From Pirellulaceae bacterium (GTDB lineage Bacteria > Planctomycetota > Planctomycetia > Pirellulales > Pirellulaceae), in NCBI GenBank assembly GCA_019636375.1, contig JAHBXS010000005.1, forward strand, positions 310,001-374,000: a stretch of 64,000 nt of DNA, read 5' to 3'. Under the pieces are notes generated by a model. That model was not told where the DNA came from, did not search any database, and worked only from the letters and a program-made list of their open reading frames with translations. The position numbers and the translations under genes are program-made. Shown in pieces: positions 17,519 through 26,500 of the stretch (the stretch's first letter is position 1; each line of letters opens with the position of its first letter).

Positions 17519-17842
17519 CTAAACGAACTCGATCTTGTCTTCACCCTTGAGGCGAACGATCGCTCGCTTCATTCCGCTTGTTTTTCCAGACCGCATTTTA
17601 AAACGACGCGGCTTACCCTTACGGTTTTGCGTTGCCACTTTTTCAACGCCGACATTGAACAACTGCTCAATAGCCGCCTTGATTTCAGTTTTCGTCGCCA
17701 CCGGGTTAACTTCGAATGTGTAATGCCGATCAACATCGGATTGATAAACACCCTTTTCCGTTACAAGGGGACGCAGGATCACCTGATGCGGTTCCAGCTT
17801 AAGCTTTCGCTCTTTCGTATTTTGTCCGTTGTATTTTTTCAT
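17519..17842 (-). CDS. rplW: 50S ribosomal protein L23
   Basis: L23 sits at the tunnel exit and is the docking site for SRP and trigger factor. Family signatures are VILRPLVTEKG near the start and FNVGVEKVATQNRKGKPRR in the middle. I use the ATG at 17842, which is preceded by GGGAG 8 bases upstream. A GTG at 17866 would add eight residues. Confidence 0.95.
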   Translation of the reverse strand: MKKYNGQNTKERKLKLEPHQVILRPLVTEKGVYQSDVDRHYTFEVNPVATKTEIKAAIEQLFNVGVEKVATQNRKGKPRRFKMRSGKTSGMKRAIVRLKGEDKIEFV

Positions 17843-17918
17843 CTGACTCACTCCCGGGCCGATCACCCGAAACTCTCATTAATTGACGTGACTAATCAGC
17901 CTCTCGAAAACGCGACGC

Positions 17919-18548
17919 CTATTTACCAGCATCGCCTTTGATTTGATCCAAGGCTTGCCGTGTGAAAACCACGCGATAAGGCCGAATAACCAACAACGCA
18001 TTCAAATCACTGACAGGTGACACCGCAACATTTTCAATGTTGCGAGCACTACGATAAACAACTGGATCGTGCTGCCCGGTCGCGATCAGTGCACTCTTTC
18101 CCTCCAAGCCAACGGCCTTCAGGAAACGAGCAACCTCCCTCGTCTTAGGAGCTTGCAAGCCAAAGTCGTCAATCACCAACACTTCGTTATCTCTGATTTT
18201 TCCGGCGATTGCCATCTTCGTAGCCAACCGAACCGCCTTCTTGGGCAGCCGGTACGAAAAATCGCGAGTCCGCAGATAAAACGAATGACCACCACCTCGA
18301 CGAATATTTGACCGACGGCTACCAGCACGAGCATTCCCCGTACCTTTTTGCCGATACATTTTTTTGGTCGTACCCGCCACATCGGCTCGACCTTTGGTCG
18401 CCCGAGTTCCTTGTCGCTGATTCGCTTGATACATCACAACGACATCATGCAACAACTGCTTGTTGATCTTATCCGCAATCGACGAAGGATCGATATCGTA
18501 CTTGCCGATTTCTTTTCCAGCTTTATCGTATACCGGTAGAGACACCAT
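17919..18548 (-). CDS. rplD: 50S ribosomal protein L4
   Basis: L4 lines the exit tunnel and in Enterobacteria also regulates this operon. The body contains GTRATKGRADVAGT, the MYRQKGTGNARAGSRRSNIRRGGG extension loop, and VIDDF. The ATG at 18548 has GAGAGG upstream at a suitable distance. The TTG at 18557 opens the frame but has no room for a ribosome-binding site. Confidence 0.96.
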   Translation of the reverse strand: MVSLPVYDKAGKEIGKYDIDPSSIADKINKQLLHDVVVMYQANQRQGTRATKGRADVAGTTKKMYRQKGTGNARAGSRRSNIRRGGGHSFYLRTRDFSYRLPKKAVRLATKMAIAGKIRDNEVLVIDDFGLQAPKTREVARFLKAVGLEGKSALIATGQHDPVVYRSARNIENVAVSPVSDLNALLVIRPYRVVFTRQALDQIKGDAGK

Positions 18549-18566
18549 AACGGCCAAACCTCTCGA

Positions 18567-19295
18567 CTAACCTTTTTTATTTGTTTCACGAATGACGACA
18601 AAGCCACCTCGCGGCCCCGGAATGGCGCCTTGAACCAGCAGCAAATTCGAATCAGCGTCGATTCGAACCAGCTTTAAATTCCGCATCGTCACTTGCTCAT
18701 TACCGTACTGACCTGGCAACCGCTTGCCCTTTTTAGTACGACCACCACCCCGCCATGAAGCATGAGACGCCGTACTCCCGAGGTGACGATGACACTTCTT
18801 AACACCGTGAGTCGCACGCTGACCAGAAAAACCATGCCGCTTCATTACACCGGAATAGCCTCGACCGCGAGTAATGCCGATCACGTCAACAGATTTAATA
18901 TCAGCCAAAACGTCGGCCTTAATTTCCTGGCCAACCGTATACTCAGAAGACTCGCATCGTAACTCGCGAATCATTTGCTTCGGCTCGCAATCAGCCTTGG
19001 GAGACAACTCAACTCCGCTGCTTGCCAAGCGTTCCTGACGCTTGCTCTTGATATTTGCCACATGGCCTCGCTCGGCACGACTGGCCTGACTTTTGCGAGA
19101 CCGCCTGTCTTTTGCAGGTCGCTTTTTATCGAGAAAGCCTAACTGAATAGCCGAATAACCGTCCTTCTCGACGGTTTTTACCTGCAGAACATTGCACGGC
19201 CCTGCTTCAATGACTGTTACTGGTGTCACGCGACCAGTCTCCTGGTCAAACACCTGGGTCATCCCGACCTTACGGCCAAGTATGCCTTTGCTCAT
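18567..19295 (-). CDS. rplC: 50S ribosomal protein L3
   Basis: L3 is an early assembly protein of the large subunit. The start MSKGILGRKVGMTQVFDQ and the motif RGYSGVMKRHGFSGQRATHG, followed by the GSTASHASWRGG region, identify it. At 242 residues it includes a charged central insert (KKRPAKDRRSRKSQASRAER), as seen in some non-enterobacterial L3 proteins. It is separated from rpsJ by 306 bp, which is long for this operon and contains no gene I can see. Confidence 0.97.
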   Translation of the reverse strand: MSKGILGRKVGMTQVFDQETGRVTPVTVIEAGPCNVLQVKTVEKDGYSAIQLGFLDKKRPAKDRRSRKSQASRAERGHVANIKSKRQERLASSGVELSPKADCEPKQMIRELRCESSEYTVGQEIKADVLADIKSVDVIGITRGRGYSGVMKRHGFSGQRATHGVKKCHRHLGSTASHASWRGGGRTKKGKRLPGQYGNEQVTMRNLKLVRIDADSNLLLVQGAIPGPRGGFVVIRETNKKG

Positions 19296-19601
19296 CGCGA
19301 ATTCGCCTTATTATTCAGTTAGTCTGTTGCCACACGGAAGGAACTGCCTTGACCCCAAACCGAACTGCAAGCCCGCATTCCGAAGGAGTCATCTAGCAGG
19401 CTTATCCCTGCGGCTTCCATACCATACCAATTAAATCCAAAAATTAAACCGAAAAGTCATTCGGCACCAACGCACAAAACAACCAATCTCGCACTCTAGC
19501 TCACCGACCTTTAAGTCAACCTGACCAGCTCGCCCGGCCTTCAATCGAAAGCGGCAAAACGCTGCGGAGACTTACCGGCAGTCCAAAGGACCAAACCAAC
19601 G

Positions 19602-19928
19602 CTACCGCGTGGTGGCCTTGATCTTGATTTCAACACCAGCCGGAACGCTGAGCTTATTCAACGCCTCAATCGTTTTGGCAGTCGCTTGAACAATGTCGAT
19701 CAAACGCTTGTGAGTCCGAATCTCAAACTGCTGGCGAGCTTTCTTGTCAATAAAAGGACTCGACAAAACCGTGTACCGCTCGACTCGAGTCGGCAAAGGA
19801 ATTGGTCCATGTACTTCAGAATGCGTTCGCTTGGCAGTGTCGACGATTTCTTGCGCACTTTGATCAAGCACGGCATTATCGTACGCTTCCATTCGAATTC
19901 GAATGACTTCATGACCCTGGCCAGACAC
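19602..19928 (-). CDS. rpsJ: 30S ribosomal protein S10
   Basis: S10 lies in the head of the small subunit and doubles as the NusE antitermination factor. The 108-residue protein shows VIRIRMEAYDNAVLDQSA, GPIPLPTRVERYTVL and THKRLIDIV. The start is GTG at 19928, fixed by a strong GGGAGG (complement of 19934-19939) five bases upstream. It is the first gene of the S10-spc operon here; tuf and fusA are not upstream. Confidence 0.97.
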   Translation of the reverse strand: MSGQGHEVIRIRMEAYDNAVLDQSAQEIVDTAKRTHSEVHGPIPLPTRVERYTVLSSPFIDKKARQQFEIRTHKRLIDIVQATAKTIEALNKLSVPAGVEIKIKATTR

Positions 19929-20444
19929 AAACGCCTCCCAATTGACAAAAATAAACCCCGAACCGCCGAAGCCAACTCAACTTGGACTAGTGAGAATTAC
20001 TCAGCCGATCACAAGAAAAACGCCGGATGCTGGCAACCGCCAACTCCTCAAACGAGATTCGGAAAACCTAAAAGATACGATTGTTCGCGACGGAAGTCAA
20101 CGGGCATCGAAAGAATATTCCAAAATCGCTCGAACCCCATCTAATCCGCCTGCCAACCCAAAAATTTATCGGCGATTTTGAATCGACTGATCCAGATCTT
20201 AAGTCTATCGAGAACCCAGCGGCCAATCTGCCGCACCCCCAGGATTCTTGGGCAAAATGGGTCCTCACACCCACGACTTAAAATCTTCTGGGAATTTCTT
20301 GCCCGCAGTCACACTTTTTATCTGATTCGCGTGGCTTTTCGGCCATTCGTCGTTACAATTGACGGCGAAGAACGTGGATTAAGGTCAGTCTTGGAGACGC
20401 CTTAAGTTCCTCATCACCCCCCAAAACAACGCCGGAGTCAAATC
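19929..20444. other. Divergent intergenic region between rpsJ and a secreted-protein gene
   Basis: About 516 bp without a supportable gene. It must hold the promoter of the ribosomal operon (minus strand) and that of the gene at 20445 (plus strand). Short open frames here have no family resemblance. I see no clear riboswitch, terminator or repeat. Confidence 0.6.
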
Positions 20445-20927
20445 ATGCTTGTTGCATTCGAACGCTTGCGAAACGCTCTGGCGCTTTGCATTTTCGTCGC
20501 GATGGTGGGAGTTCCCCTGTCATGCCTTGCACAATTCGGACCGACCGGAATCACGGTCCAGCAACCTGTCGTTTCAGTTTTCGGTGTCAACACGGCCGTT
20601 TCGGTCCCCGATGGCGGGACCATTAGCCTGGGTGGGATCAGTAATTCGGCCTACGGCAGCGTCCGCCGGGGCCTCCCCATGACAGGTGCACCCTATCTCA
20701 ACCGGGCCTTCAACAACCGCGCAATCGGCATCGAGCATGGGGCCAGCACGGCTCAACTTTCCGTCAAGGTCCTCATCATGGAAGAACTCGAAGCCCAAGT
20801 CGTGGCCGAAGGCATGCAGCGTATCGCGGCTCGCGAAGCGGTCCAGAAAAACCCAAACGGCTCGGCCGAAACGCAACGCAAGGCAGACTTCATCTCGCGA
20901 AATATCGGCTCGAAAAAAGGGCGTTGA
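20445..20927 (+). CDS. Small secreted protein with a secretin-like signature
   Basis: The ATG at 20445 has CCGGAG about 7 bases upstream. A signal peptide covers residues 1-29 (hydrophobic ALALCIFVAMVGVPLSCLA, then Q). Residues about 48-90 resemble the C-terminal signature of type II/III secretins: VSVPDGGTISLGGI, a spacer of about eleven residues, then LPMTGAPYLNRAFNN. A true secretin has 400-700 residues and several N domains, but this mature protein has about 130. The rest is a charged helical segment rich in Glu, Gln and Lys. It may be an exported planctomycete protein that reuses the secretin lip motif, or a remnant. No function can be assigned. Confidence 0.75.
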   Translation: MLVAFERLRNALALCIFVAMVGVPLSCLAQFGPTGITVQQPVVSVFGVNTAVSVPDGGTISLGGISNSAYGSVRRGLPMTGAPYLNRAFNNRAIGIEHGASTAQLSVKVLIMEELEAQVVAEGMQRIAAREAVQKNPNGSAETQRKADFISRNIGSKKGR

Positions 20928-21076
20928 TCATAGCGATCAACCGGCGGTTCCGCGCATCGCCGCAACGCTCCAGACTTAGATTTAACGGCTCAAAACTGAT
21001 TTTATAGAACCGGTTCTCCATATAAGAATGATGTGATTCTGTCGCCTCTGTTGCACTTTTTCTAGGTCGTTTTCCC

Positions 21077-22171
21077 ATGAGCCAGCGCGAGTTGCCTCTA
21101 ATCGCCCACGCTCGTGGGTCTCAGATCAATCCGGTGAATCGCTTCACGAAAATTCACCTTGAACCCGATTGGGAACACCTTGAGGCCAGCGACGAACTCG
21201 ACGATTGGTCTGGACCAACGACTGAATACTTTTGGGACCACACCCAATCGATCATTAGCGAAAACAACAGTCCCGACATCCCCTTTCGCTACAGCATTAA
21301 CCCTTACCGAGGCTGCGCTCACGGCTGTGCCTATTGTTACGCTCGCCCTACGCACGAGTATTTCGATCTCGGTGCGGGGCTCGACTTCGAGTCGAAAATT
21401 TTCGTCAAGTCCCGCGCGGCGGACCTTTTTCGCGACTGGATGGCCCGGCCGACTTATGAACCCGAAACCGTCGCTTTTTCCGGCGTCACCGACTGTTACC
21501 AGCCCATCGAAAGAAATCTCAAGGTGACGCGGCAGTGCCTCGAAGTCGCTCGCGATGCCGGGCACCCGGTATCGGTCATCACCAAAAATAGACTGGTGAC
21601 TCGCGACGCTGACATCCTCGGCGAAATGGCATCACGACAGTTTGCCCGTGCGGCGATCAGCATCACGACTCTTGACGTTGCACTCGCGCGCCAACTTGAG
21701 CCGCGAACGAGTTCTCCAACGGGACGCTTGCGAGCGATCAACGAATTATCCCAAGCAGGTGTTCCAGTCTGGGTGATGGTCGCTCCCATTATCCCTGGGC
21801 TGAACGATCATGAAATTCCCAAGATTTTGCAAAGCGCCAAAGAAGCCGGTGCGGTTGGTGCCGGGTGCATCCTGCTCCGGTTACCCCTCTCGGTCGAGCC
21901 GATTTTTTTGGAGTGGCTCCAAAGAACCCAAGGCGCTGCTGCCGCCGAAAAAATCACATCCAGAATCCGCGCGACACGCGACGGGCAACTCAACAACAGC
22001 CAATTCGGATCTCGCATGAGAGGAACCGGGGCGATTGCCGAGCAAATCCGGCAAACGTTTGAGGTTTTTCGGAAAAAGCTCGGCCTCGCCGTTACCGCAC
22101 CCCGATTGTCCGTCGAACACTTCCGCCGCCCCAAACCAAAATCAGGCCAAGGCTGGTTGTTCGAGGTCTGA
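21077..22171 (+). CDS. Radical SAM protein, PA0069/Rv2578c-like family
   Basis: The 364-residue protein has the radical SAM cluster motif CxxxCxxC at Cys80, Cys84 and Cys87, inside NPYRGCAHGCAYCYARPTHE. This extended context with RPTHEY is typical of the family often annotated PA0069 or Rv2578c and related to the spore photoproduct lyase group. It binds a [4Fe-4S] cluster and S-adenosylmethionine; the substrate is unknown. A GAVGAGCILLRLPLSVEPIF segment and a conserved SRMRGTG region follow. It stands alone on the plus strand and converges on udk. Confidence 0.92.
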   Translation: MSQRELPLIAHARGSQINPVNRFTKIHLEPDWEHLEASDELDDWSGPTTEYFWDHTQSIISENNSPDIPFRYSINPYRGCAHGCAYCYARPTHEYFDLGAGLDFESKIFVKSRAADLFRDWMARPTYEPETVAFSGVTDCYQPIERNLKVTRQCLEVARDAGHPVSVITKNRLVTRDADILGEMASRQFARAAISITTLDVALARQLEPRTSSPTGRLRAINELSQAGVPVWVMVAPIIPGLNDHEIPKILQSAKEAGAVGAGCILLRLPLSVEPIFLEWLQRTQGAAAAEKITSRIRATRDGQLNNSQFGSRMRGTGAIAEQIRQTFEVFRKKLGLAVTAPRLSVEHFRRPKPKSGQGWLFEV

Positions 22172-22203
22172 TGATAAACCGGTCAAGATTGACTGGCCGA
22201 TAA

Positions 22204-22273
22204 TTTTGCATTTTGCATTTTGCATTTTGCATTTTGCACTTTGCACTTTGCACTTTGCACTTTGCATTTTGCA
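22204..22273. repeat. Ten-unit 7-bp tandem repeat
   Basis: Ten consecutive heptamers: five TTTTGCA, four CTTTGCA and one TTTTGCA, with no interruptions. It lies between the convergent radical SAM gene and udk, so it is noncoding. Such arrays vary in copy number by slippage. Confidence 0.95.
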
Positions 22274-22341
22274 TTAAAACTGGCGGGTCGAGCTTATATG
22301 GCACGCTGTCCCGCTCAAATCAACAGTCAGTGATTGTTGCG

Positions 22342-22971
22342 TCAATCCGCCAACAACGCTTCCACATGAGTTCCCACCAAATCGATCGCCGCGAGATTGT
22401 GTCCGCCCTCAGGTAAGATCACGTCAGCATACCGTTTGCTGGGTTCGACAAACTCCAAGTGCATTGGTCGCACGGTCTTGAGGTACTGCTCGATGACCGA
22501 CTGGGTGGTTCGAGATCGTTCCGCCAAATCCCTTTCAAGTCGGCGGATGAATCGCAGGTCAGGATCGGTATCGACAAAGATTTTGACATCCAGCAACTTG
22601 CGCAATTCGCTTTCGGCCAAAATCAAAATTCCTTCGACCATGATCACTCGCCGCGGCGCAACAGGGATTTTCTTCTCGGTTCGAGTGTGCGTGGCGAAAT
22701 CATAAATCGGCAACTCGACGGGTTGGCCTCGTTTGAGTGCCTGAACATGCTCAATCAGCAATTCCGTTTCGAGCGAATTTGGATGGTCAAAATTCACTGC
22801 CGCTCGCTGTGTCGGGGGAAGTCCGGCCAATTCTTTGTAGTACGCGTCATGGGGCAAAAAAGCGATTCGTTCCGGGCCAACCCGGTGAAGAAGCTTCTGG
22901 GCCACAGTCGTCTTACCGGACCCTGACCCTCCGGCGATTCCAATTACAAGCGGTGTAGGATTTGAATTCAT
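22342..22971 (-). CDS. udk: Uridine kinase
   Basis: The enzyme phosphorylates uridine and cytidine with ATP or GTP in pyrimidine salvage. The 209-residue protein has a P-loop GIAGGSGSGKTT (residues 11-22), the HDAYYKEL segment, VNFDHPNSLETELL and the nucleoside-binding YDFATHTR, all typical of uridine kinase. RRLERDLAERSRT carries the lid arginines. Length is normal. It converges with the radical SAM gene. Confidence 0.97.
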   Translation of the reverse strand: MNSNPTPLVIGIAGGSGSGKTTVAQKLLHRVGPERIAFLPHDAYYKELAGLPPTQRAAVNFDHPNSLETELLIEHVQALKRGQPVELPIYDFATHTRTEKKIPVAPRRVIMVEGILILAESELRKLLDVKIFVDTDPDLRFIRRLERDLAERSRTTQSVIEQYLKTVRPMHLEFVEPSKRYADVILPEGGHNLAAIDLVGTHVEALLAD

Positions 22972-23562
22972 TTTGCATTTGGTGAACTAAAGGTGAAACT
23001 AACGCTTGGTATTTTACGGCCTTTTCCATCCGAATGCCTGGGGACGTTGTAAATTGTCTTTTACCTCTGATCCAACGGAAGTTTTTGAAGTGGAGTGAAA
23101 TTTCAGTGCCACTCATCCCTTGCAAAAACTGGAGAAATTTTCGCCAATGTGTTAGATTTTTCCACCTGAGCGACCGAAGCGGCGGTCGGTCTCGAAATTA
23201 GCGTTGATTACCGGTCGCGCAAAGACCTCGTTTTGCCAACGAATAGCGGCGATGCGGATTTTCATGGTTGCATTTTTCGTGGACTAAGAGCCTAGGCTGT
23301 CTTACGACCGAATCTGCGCCCACAAAAGGTTTGTTAGAATTGATATCGAGTTGTTTTTCAGGTTATTTTACGAGCGTGAATGATGTCCCTGATTTTTCGT
23401 TGAGGTGTCAACATGAGTAGAAATAAAAACTGGAACTTTTTGTTTTTTGGTGGCGTCCAAAAGAAAATTGCCGGAAAAACGGTCTGTTGGTAAGCTAAAA
23501 TAGCTTCCGTTGTCCTGCTTTGTTTCGAAAGACCTTGCACCTGCTCACGAACGTGTTCCCAT
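22972..23562. other. Intergenic region upstream of the 2152-residue protein gene
   Basis: About 590 bp with no gene I can support. It separates divergent udk and the giant gene at 23563 and should contain both promoters. A small inverted repeat (GACCGAAG...CGGTCGGTC) lies near 23170-23192. The short minus-strand open frame at 23358-23540 has no ribosome-binding site or recognisable composition. Confidence 0.5.
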
Positions 23563-26500
23563 ATGCGCCATTCGACTCATGTTCCTCGTTTTCGTGATTC
23601 TTTAACTTACCGATGTCTCACCTACCTTGTTTCCAAGGGGGGACGGTTCATTTTTTTTAATGGCCCCTTGGGGGTAATGGGACTAGCCGTTTGGTTGGTG
23701 CTGCTGATGGGCCTGGGGATAGGGCCGCGATTTGCCGCGGCACAGCAGATTGAGTTTGTCGAGAAATTTGTATTGGCGGTAGATCGCCAGGCGGCTTTGA
23801 GTCAGCTCACTCCCGGATCCGATGAATTCTATTTTTTCTCGGCGCTCGACAAACAGCTTGGCGAACAACATGCCGACGTCGAGCGATTGTTAAAATCCTG
23901 GGCAGATAACCTGGGTGAGACCGAATTGTATCAGCGAATCAAAACCCGCGATGCACTCCTGCGTTATCAGGAAAACCCGCAGCAGTCATTGGACTACTTG
24001 ATTCGACAGCTTGAGCTGCGATTTGATCATCAACGTGAGGTCCCCGCAACCGAACAAAAACTACCCTCTGAATTCCCGGCCGAAGCGTTAGATATTGAGG
24101 CGTTGTTAAAACGAGAGCTTGGTGGCAAGCCTCAAACGCAACGAATCGAAGATGCAGGGCTTGAATTGCTGACCGAAAGGTTTGATTCGCTGACTCCCAC
24201 GCAGCAGCGGCATTTATTGTCGCGATTGAAACACCCGAATTTAACAAAACTGGTCGACTGGCTCGCAGCCGACCTGGAGCGTCAACCGAACCCAACCCAA
24301 TTCGGCAGCATGCCGATTCACGCACAGTTGACCATCGAGCAGATGGATCGATTGGCAAGGTCCGTGACCAGCCTCCGAAACAACGCCACGTTTGTTCAAC
24401 TCTATTTGCGGAAACTCAAACCGTCCGCCGATGAGAACACGTTGGTTGATTCCGCCTTGATGCGTAGTTACTTGGAGACCGCCTGGAATTTCATCGCCGA
24501 ACTTGACGGTTCTCAGAATTCACTCAAAGCCAACATCTTGTTTCACTTGCTCCGTGCCGATTTACATGCCGGCAAACCGAGCTTGGATCGCTTTAAGCGA
24601 TACTTGGAACTCCCGCGTCCCGTCCATTACGTCCTGCGTGACATTTTGCAGTCCGAGATGGGGCGATTGTACCCCTGTAATTTGGTCGACGATTTTTCTG
24701 GAGTGATCGGTCTACCCCCCGTTCACAATGAATGGAATATCGTCAGCAAATATCTGCATCAATTTCTTCGTGACGCCAATTCCCCCGAGGAATTCGCCAA
24801 ATATCTTGAAGATGAGTTTCTCAACAAAGAATTCGCTCGTATCAAAATCCTCAACGGGATGGGGGATTGGGACCGCTGGTCAAAAATTTTGACGCCCGCC
24901 GAATACAAAGAGGTCGTCGATCGGGTGGAAATCGAATTTGCGGAAACCAATCCAACACTGTTCGCTCCGGACGCCGCGATCAGCTTAGACGTTGATATTA
25001 AGAACGCCAACGATTTAGTGATCAAAGTTTTTGAAATCAATGTCGAGAATTATTTGCGGCAGTTCGGGAGACATGTAGACACGAACATCAATCTGGACGG
25101 CTTAATTCCGAACTGGCAGCAGACGCGAAAGCTCGATCAAGCTCCCGCGATTCGCCAGCGCCACTCGTTCGCATTCCCTGAACTCGCCCATCCTGGCATT
25201 TACGTGATCGACTTTATCGGCAACGGCCAAAGCTGCAGGGCGCTGGTACAAAAAGGCCGCCTATCGGTGACGCAGCGAGTGACTGCGGTTGGTCATGTTT
25301 TCTGCGTTTTCGACGACGAAGGCCAGCAACTCAACGGAGCCACGGCCAGTTTGGGTACTCGCCGTTTTACGGCCGACGAAGACGGCTTCATCTTGGTGCC
25401 GTTTTCGACATCGCCGGGAGATGCAAATTTGATCGTGCAGCATGGTTCTCTAGCGACATTGACCCGATTTCAACACCTTGCCGAAACCTACGAGTTGCAG
25501 GCCGGGATTTATTTGGATCGCGAGCAACTTTTGAAAAACAGTCGAGCCGAATGTGTGATCCGGCCAGTGCTGAAGATCGCCGGAATGCCAATTGATATCG
25601 AAGGGAGACTAAGCGACGTCGTGGTCACGGTTTCGACTACCAATCACGAGGGCCAAAAGTCACAGCGAACTTTTTCAAGTGTCGAACTTGATTCGCAAGG
25701 CGAGTTGGTGATACCGTTTCAAGTTCCGCCGCGATTAAGCAAGGTCGACGTCACACTGTCCGCCAAAGTCCGCAATCATAGCCAAGATCGAGACGACCAC
25801 CTCTCTGTCACCCAAAGCCAAACGATCAACCAAATCGATCAATCTGAAGAAATCGCCGACGTGCATTTGCTCAAAGACGGCGATCAGTTCGTACTGGAAA
25901 TTCTCGGCCTTACCGGAGAAGCACGGACTCAACAAGTTGTGCAGGTTTCGCTCAAACACGCTTGGTTCCAGCAACCGATTAGCGAATTCTTGCAGAGCGA
26001 CGAAACGGGACGAATTCGCTTGGGAACACTCGACAACATCGACAAGGTTACCGCTGGCGTCAAGGGAGGCACGCTGCGAACCTGGACGCTGTCGAGCCTC
26101 GATCAAAACACAAGCTTTCAAACCGTGACCTCCAGCGAAGGGCAACCGATCGTGTGCGCGATTCCGTCAGGGCTGACTGCTGGGCAGCGCGTGGATGTTT
26201 CGTTGTATGAGTTGCGGGATGGTTTGATCGCACAGAATGTCACCGATAAGGTCAAAAGGGACGACAGCCACGTGATGATCACGGGATTATCGGCGGGGGA
26301 TTATCGCTTGCATTTTGGCGAGTCGAACGAGTCGATTCAAATCAGTGTTACTAAGGGGAAACAAGTCGGCAGCTACTATGTAGGCCTGCACCGAATTCTG
26401 GAAACGACTTGGGCGACGCCACTTGTTTTCGGAAAACCGACAGTTGAAAACGAGCAGTTGCAACTGCAGGTCAGGGGAGCGAATTCACAAACCCGCCTCC

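Noticed and set aside
22204..22277. Reading the heptamer array as coding (both strands are open across it)
   Set aside because: A 7-bp unit cycles through three frames and gives a low-complexity product; both flanking genes end before it.
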